A stretch of DNA of 64,000 bases from Straminergon stramineum. Its lineage: Eukaryota > Streptophyta > Bryopsida > Hypnales > Calliergonaceae. Position numbers and translations under genes: made by a program. Under the pieces are notes generated by a model. The model was not told the DNA's origin. It was given only the letters and a program-made list of their open reading frames with translations, and made no database searches. Every line of letters begins with the position of its first letter. The stretch's first letter is position 1. Location of the stretch: the NCBI GenBank assembly GCA_963920665.1, contig OY987264.1:24966906-25030905 (forward strand), written 5' to 3'. This document shows positions 60,414-64,000 of this stretch, in pieces.

Positions 60414-61122
60414 AGCAAGTTCATTTCAGCTTGCTTCATAAATTTTCATTTTCATCTCTAAATATTTTTATGTCATTAATTTTTGAAATCATCATATTGT
60501 TTTAGAAAAATTGAAAACGATATACAACAGTAATACATCATTATATTAACAATAATCATTCTTTTCGAGCAATGAATGGTGCCAATGGTTTGAAGAGTCT
60601 AGTAGGCAACCATATAAATTAATATTTATAAATCTTTTATAATTTATATTTTTAAAAATGAAAAATATTAAAATTTGATATTATGGATCCACTTATAAAA
60701 TAAAGTAAAGTGCACAATTGCATTAAAGATTCATTTACAAATTAATTATGATCATTTAAAGAAATATTTTAATATAGATTCTTGAAATGTAAATACAAAT
60801 CATATGTTAAATCAATTTTTTATAAAATATTTTCATAACTAGAATACATAATTATATTAATTACTAATTAAATACCAATTTAATGTTATTCATTCACAAC
60901 AATATTACATCAGTATATTAACCTCTCAATACCTAAGAGGACAGAATGTGTCCTTTCCAAATTTTCAATTGCAAATTCTCAGTAGGGTGAAACAAATCTC
61001 AACATTTTGAAAAGTAGAACCTTGTAGAGTAACAAGCTGACATACTTGTTGCATACTACTGTTGGAGGTGAGGTGCGCCAGCGTGAGAGCGTTGAGATTG
61101 CTTGCAGGTCTGTCATTTGTTC
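60414..61122. other. AT-rich DNA
   Basis: No gene is visible. TTAACCTCTCAATACC near 60919 resembles a TTAA-family end without a partner. Confidence 0.4.
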
Positions 61123-61132
61123 CAAACTTGGT

Positions 61133-62288
61133 GGGGGACGTTAAATCGTCCATTCCAAGGTGGGCCCGCTTGACGTGGCGCGCGGGCTGGACCACGGGGC
61201 CAGGCGACGACCCTGCATCAGGCCGGCCCACCCCGAATGGAGCCCGACCCGGCCACGGCCACGGACCGGGTGACGGAAACCAGTGCGGCCCCGACGGACG
61301 CATGAGTGGCCCGACGTCCGATTGGTCTCCGCTCAGTGAGTTCTCCTCAGCACGGCACAACTCAAACACAATCGAGTAGATAATCAACAGCAACAAACAA
61401 AGGGGATGAACTCTTACACTCTTCAACAAAGTGGCAGTAGCTGACCTTCAAGTATCATTCTCAAGTGTAAGAGTCATTGATAATGCGGGAAATCTGACCA
61501 GGACATGTTGAAATGGTGATTGCCAGCAACTCTTGAATCATCACTGCAAGTGCCGATGTAGGATCGAATAAATATTGAAACAGGTTCACTTGGAGACATT
61601 AATGTGCTTTCTAGGATCATCAACACTTGCAGCAAAATCATGGCTGATATGGAAACCAGACCAGCGGTACCACCGCCACTAGCTTCTTCTGGTATGATTT
61701 CTTCCGTGGTTCAATCTGGCCTTGCAACAGTGGACATAACTAAGAGAAATTAAAAGTCGAGAGGCCATGGACAAGGGTCCAGCTTGTCTCAATCAACAAG
61801 ACAGTTTTTCATACAATCCCACAAGTAATGTTTCACACCCGTCCGGTTTCGCAATTTGCATTCATTGATGGGCCCCGTGAGGGGCAGTCCGAAAAAGGGG
61901 TATGCTGGTGAGTGTACCCAACACACGGTAATCTTCGAACTGCGGCGGAAGAGAAATTTCCTCTGAACTGTGCACCCGGCCTGAATTTCCACGATGGAGA
62001 GTGTGCAGATACTTCTACACACAGATTCTAAGAATGTGCAGCAATGCTTATGGGATAAGTTACTTCGAGTCCGCTCGCTCGTCCGGTTTTGTCAGGCTGC
62101 TTGCGCATCCGTCGAGGCCTGTCTCCGTCGGGGCCGCACTGGTTTCCGTCGCCCGGTCCTTGGCTGTGGCTGGGTTGGGCTCCATTCGGGGTGGGCCGGC
62201 CTGATGCAGGGTCGTCGCCTGGCCCCGTGGTCCAACCCGCGCGCCAGGTCAGGCGGGCCCACCTTGGAATGGACGATTTAACGTCCTG
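61133..62288. mobile_element. Mutator-like element with 163-bp GC-rich inverted ends
   Basis: 61136-61298 and the reverse complement of 62124-62286 are identical at 155 of 163 positions, with no length change. The 10-mer CAAACTTGGT flanks the element directly on both sides (61123-61132 and 62289-62298). Long terminal repeats plus a 9-10 bp duplication are typical of Mutator-like elements. The ends are strongly GC-rich inside AT-rich surroundings and contain GTGGGCCCG and GACGTGGC. The 825-bp interior has gene-like composition and no transposase, so it may be captured host DNA (Pack-MULE type). A minus frame from 61429 to 60965 encodes a signal-peptide-like hydrophobic run (PLCLLLLIIYSIVF), but it lacks an ATG and reads through the left repeat to the outside, so I do not call it a gene. 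Confidence 0.8.
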
Positions 62289-62719
62289 CAAACTTGGTTC
62301 CATTACGATCAGCCTTCAGACTCTCAAATGTATGTGTGCTTGCAAGTATTGCAACTTCAGTTGCGTATCATGCACAGATTATCGAATTGCACACACTCTC
62401 ACCAAGATGAGTATACAAAAATTGAAGAAATCCCTTCACGATCAATCACGGTGTACCTTCGCAGATCGTTTTGAGTGGAGTCTTATGTAAGTTGCTAACA
62501 AGAAAATTTTAGAAAATGAATTGAGGATCCAACAAGCCGCTATGCAACATTGAGGATCTAGCTGCTGCTTTACCAGCTAGCTATAGACGCCGGGATGAAG
62601 ATGAATCTGGATTTCACCTGAATATGATTGTTGCCTGATTGTCGTGGAAGAAGGAAAAAATCCTAAACGCTTACCATGTCTTACTTGATGGGCACTTTGT
62701 TGTTTCAACTCCAAATTAT
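62289..62719. other. Flank of the Mutator-like element
   Basis: Gene-like composition, with no supported feature. Confidence 0.35.
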
Positions 62720-62893
62720 TTAACTCAAGGATAAGTGCTTCCAGGCATGTTTTGCAATCATGTCTGAGCCGGTATTGAGAACTTGATTTCTGGTTATCTT
62801 GGAATTGCCAGGAATATGAAGAAAGACAGGAAGCATTTCATCAACAACCTCATAAATATGCTTTGTCATAGTACCGTGTGTACACTTCGCCAT
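62720..62893 (-). CDS. Unrecognised short frame, possible gene fragment
   Basis: An ATG at 62893 on the minus strand opens 57 codons (MAKCTHGTMTKHIYEVVDEM, later GSDMIAKHAWKHLSLS). The residues look protein-like, but no domain or neighbouring exon is recognised. It may be an exon of a decayed gene. Confidence 0.2.
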   Translation of the reverse strand: MAKCTHGTMTKHIYEVVDEMLPVFLHIPGNSKITRNQVLNTGSDMIAKHAWKHLSLS

Positions 62894-62909
62894 AACCAAG
62901 CCGGACACT

Positions 62910-64000
62910 CATGCAGGTGGTGCTGTTGACATTCAATTTTCAACCCACCAGCTTGATTCCTGAAGCAATATTTAACAGCACATTCCAACTTGTTTAACTA
63001 ATCTCCTTTGGACTCGTCACTCCTTGATCCAGTGGAAATAAATTATGGAATTTTGTGGAAATTGAGAAATTAATCACTGAGGACGGAGGGCTGGAGTGGC
63101 ACTTGCGAAGACAGGGTCAGGTCCATGAGATCGAAGTCACAGCAACAGAAACGTAACCTTGACAAGGATTTAGCATTAGGAGGAGGGGTAGTGCTAAAGG
63201 CAGGTTACCGTATCCCCAGTTCATCGTGAACCGTGAGCTTATCTCCGATTTATTCGGGGATTCGTATCCAGAGATTATTCAAGCAGGGCGGCCGGGGCGA
63301 GGGTTAACCCGTAATACAGGTTGGAACCTGACATACGGAACCATACAAGCAGGACGCAGTAGACCACATGCAGGTTCCTACATACAAGACTTCTGACAAG
63401 AAGCCCTAAGCACTCGGTAACCCGTTAGTGCGGCCGGGCCTAGAGCGGTTATAATAAGTGTCATTGAGCTAGACATGATTTTGAATTGATGACACTAGTT
63501 ATCACTTTCAGTGTTATTTTGTGCAAGAGCACACACACAATCTTGCCCAATCTTCTCTAACTTATGTGATTGGTTGTTGATAATGTAAGCACAAATTGCA
63601 AGTGTAGGAATAAACAAATTGAGATTGGAGTGGAGTATGGTCTATAACAGAATAACCATTACAAGAGAAATGGGGCCTCAAGAAGGCCCTCAAAGTTTGG
63701 ACCAACAATGATGTCATTGTTGCACCCAAAAAATCAAAACCAATATAAGGAAAGGATAATTCTAGTTGATCAAATTTGGGTTAGCAAAGACTGTGATTAT
63801 TAAATTAATGCAAAAAAATGTTCTTTAGAAAAAAATTGAATTAAAAAAAATCAATAGGTAATGTCACAAATGTTTTAATTTTGTAGCCCACTTCAAGCCC
63901 CATTTTTCTTATAATGCTTGTCTACTTCTCAAGAACCCCACACTTCATATTAGTTGGGTATCACATAAGTAACATCCATGTATCACTTCAATACCATCTA
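62910..64000. other. Right flank, GC-richer patch then AT-rich
   Basis: 63060-63460 is relatively GC-rich (GGGCGGCCGGGGCGAGGG near 63287, GCGGCCGGGCC near 63431) without an open frame of note. From 63480 to the end the sequence is AT-rich. No gene is seen. Confidence 0.35.

Noticed and set aside
60965..61429. 154-codon minus-strand frame with signal-peptide-like start
   Set aside because: It begins with TTG, has no ATG, and reads from the interior of the Mutator-like element through its inverted end into outside DNA, so it is most likely accidental.
62028..62490. Frames on both strands rich in Gly, Pro and Arg
   Set aside because: They are translations of the GC-rich 163-bp terminal repeat; the same text appears at 61062-61379.

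Overview
This window reads as nuclear DNA of a land plant. Genes are split by GT-AG introns, are sparse, and sit in very AT-rich, gene-poor stretches. The repeats are dominated by short non-autonomous DNA transposons of plant type: Stowaway-like, CACTA-like, Mutator-like, and two further terminal-inverted-repeat families. The combination of kinase and jacalin lectin with an MLKL-like helical N-terminus fits a non-seed plant (bryophyte, lycophyte or fern) best, but that is inference; no marker fixes the species.

Three protein-coding genes can be rebuilt exon by exon. (1) On the minus strand, 27901-23931, is a 12-exon aldo/keto reductase of the Tas-like plant family (357 aa, complete Asp-Tyr-Lys-His tetrad). 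(2) On the plus strand, 28210-30146, is a six-exon thioredoxin-fold protein (159 aa). Its start lies only 308 bp from the reductase start, so the two genes share a divergent promoter. (3) On the plus strand, 51847-54581, is a protein kinase with an MLKL/HeLo-like helical N-terminus and a C-terminal jacalin-related lectin domain. An in-frame TAG interrupts kinase subdomain XI, yet the reading frame and splice sites downstream remain intact.

Layout: 1-20 kb is AT-rich and packed with foldback elements. 20-33 kb is the gene-bearing block (an orphan minus-strand exon near 22.6 kb, the reductase, the thioredoxin-fold gene). 33-48.9 kb is again transposon-rich, with a decayed Ty3/gypsy integrase (33.2-34.1 kb), a cluster of Mutator-like MITEs (34.7-36.3 kb) and nested insertions (45.6-46.9 kb). 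49-54.6 kb holds the kinase-lectin gene and its upstream region. 54.6-61 kb is AT-rich repeat DNA. 61.1-62.3 kb is a Mutator-like element with 163-bp GC-rich inverted ends.

The most unusual repeat signal is a family of elements bounded on both sides by TTAA with ends of the form CCCCTAAAGG/CCTTTAGGGG (at least eight complete copies). That is the terminal architecture of piggyBac transposons, which I regard as rare in plants. Two copies form a 1.87-kb head-to-head inverted pair at 17.55-19.42 kb.
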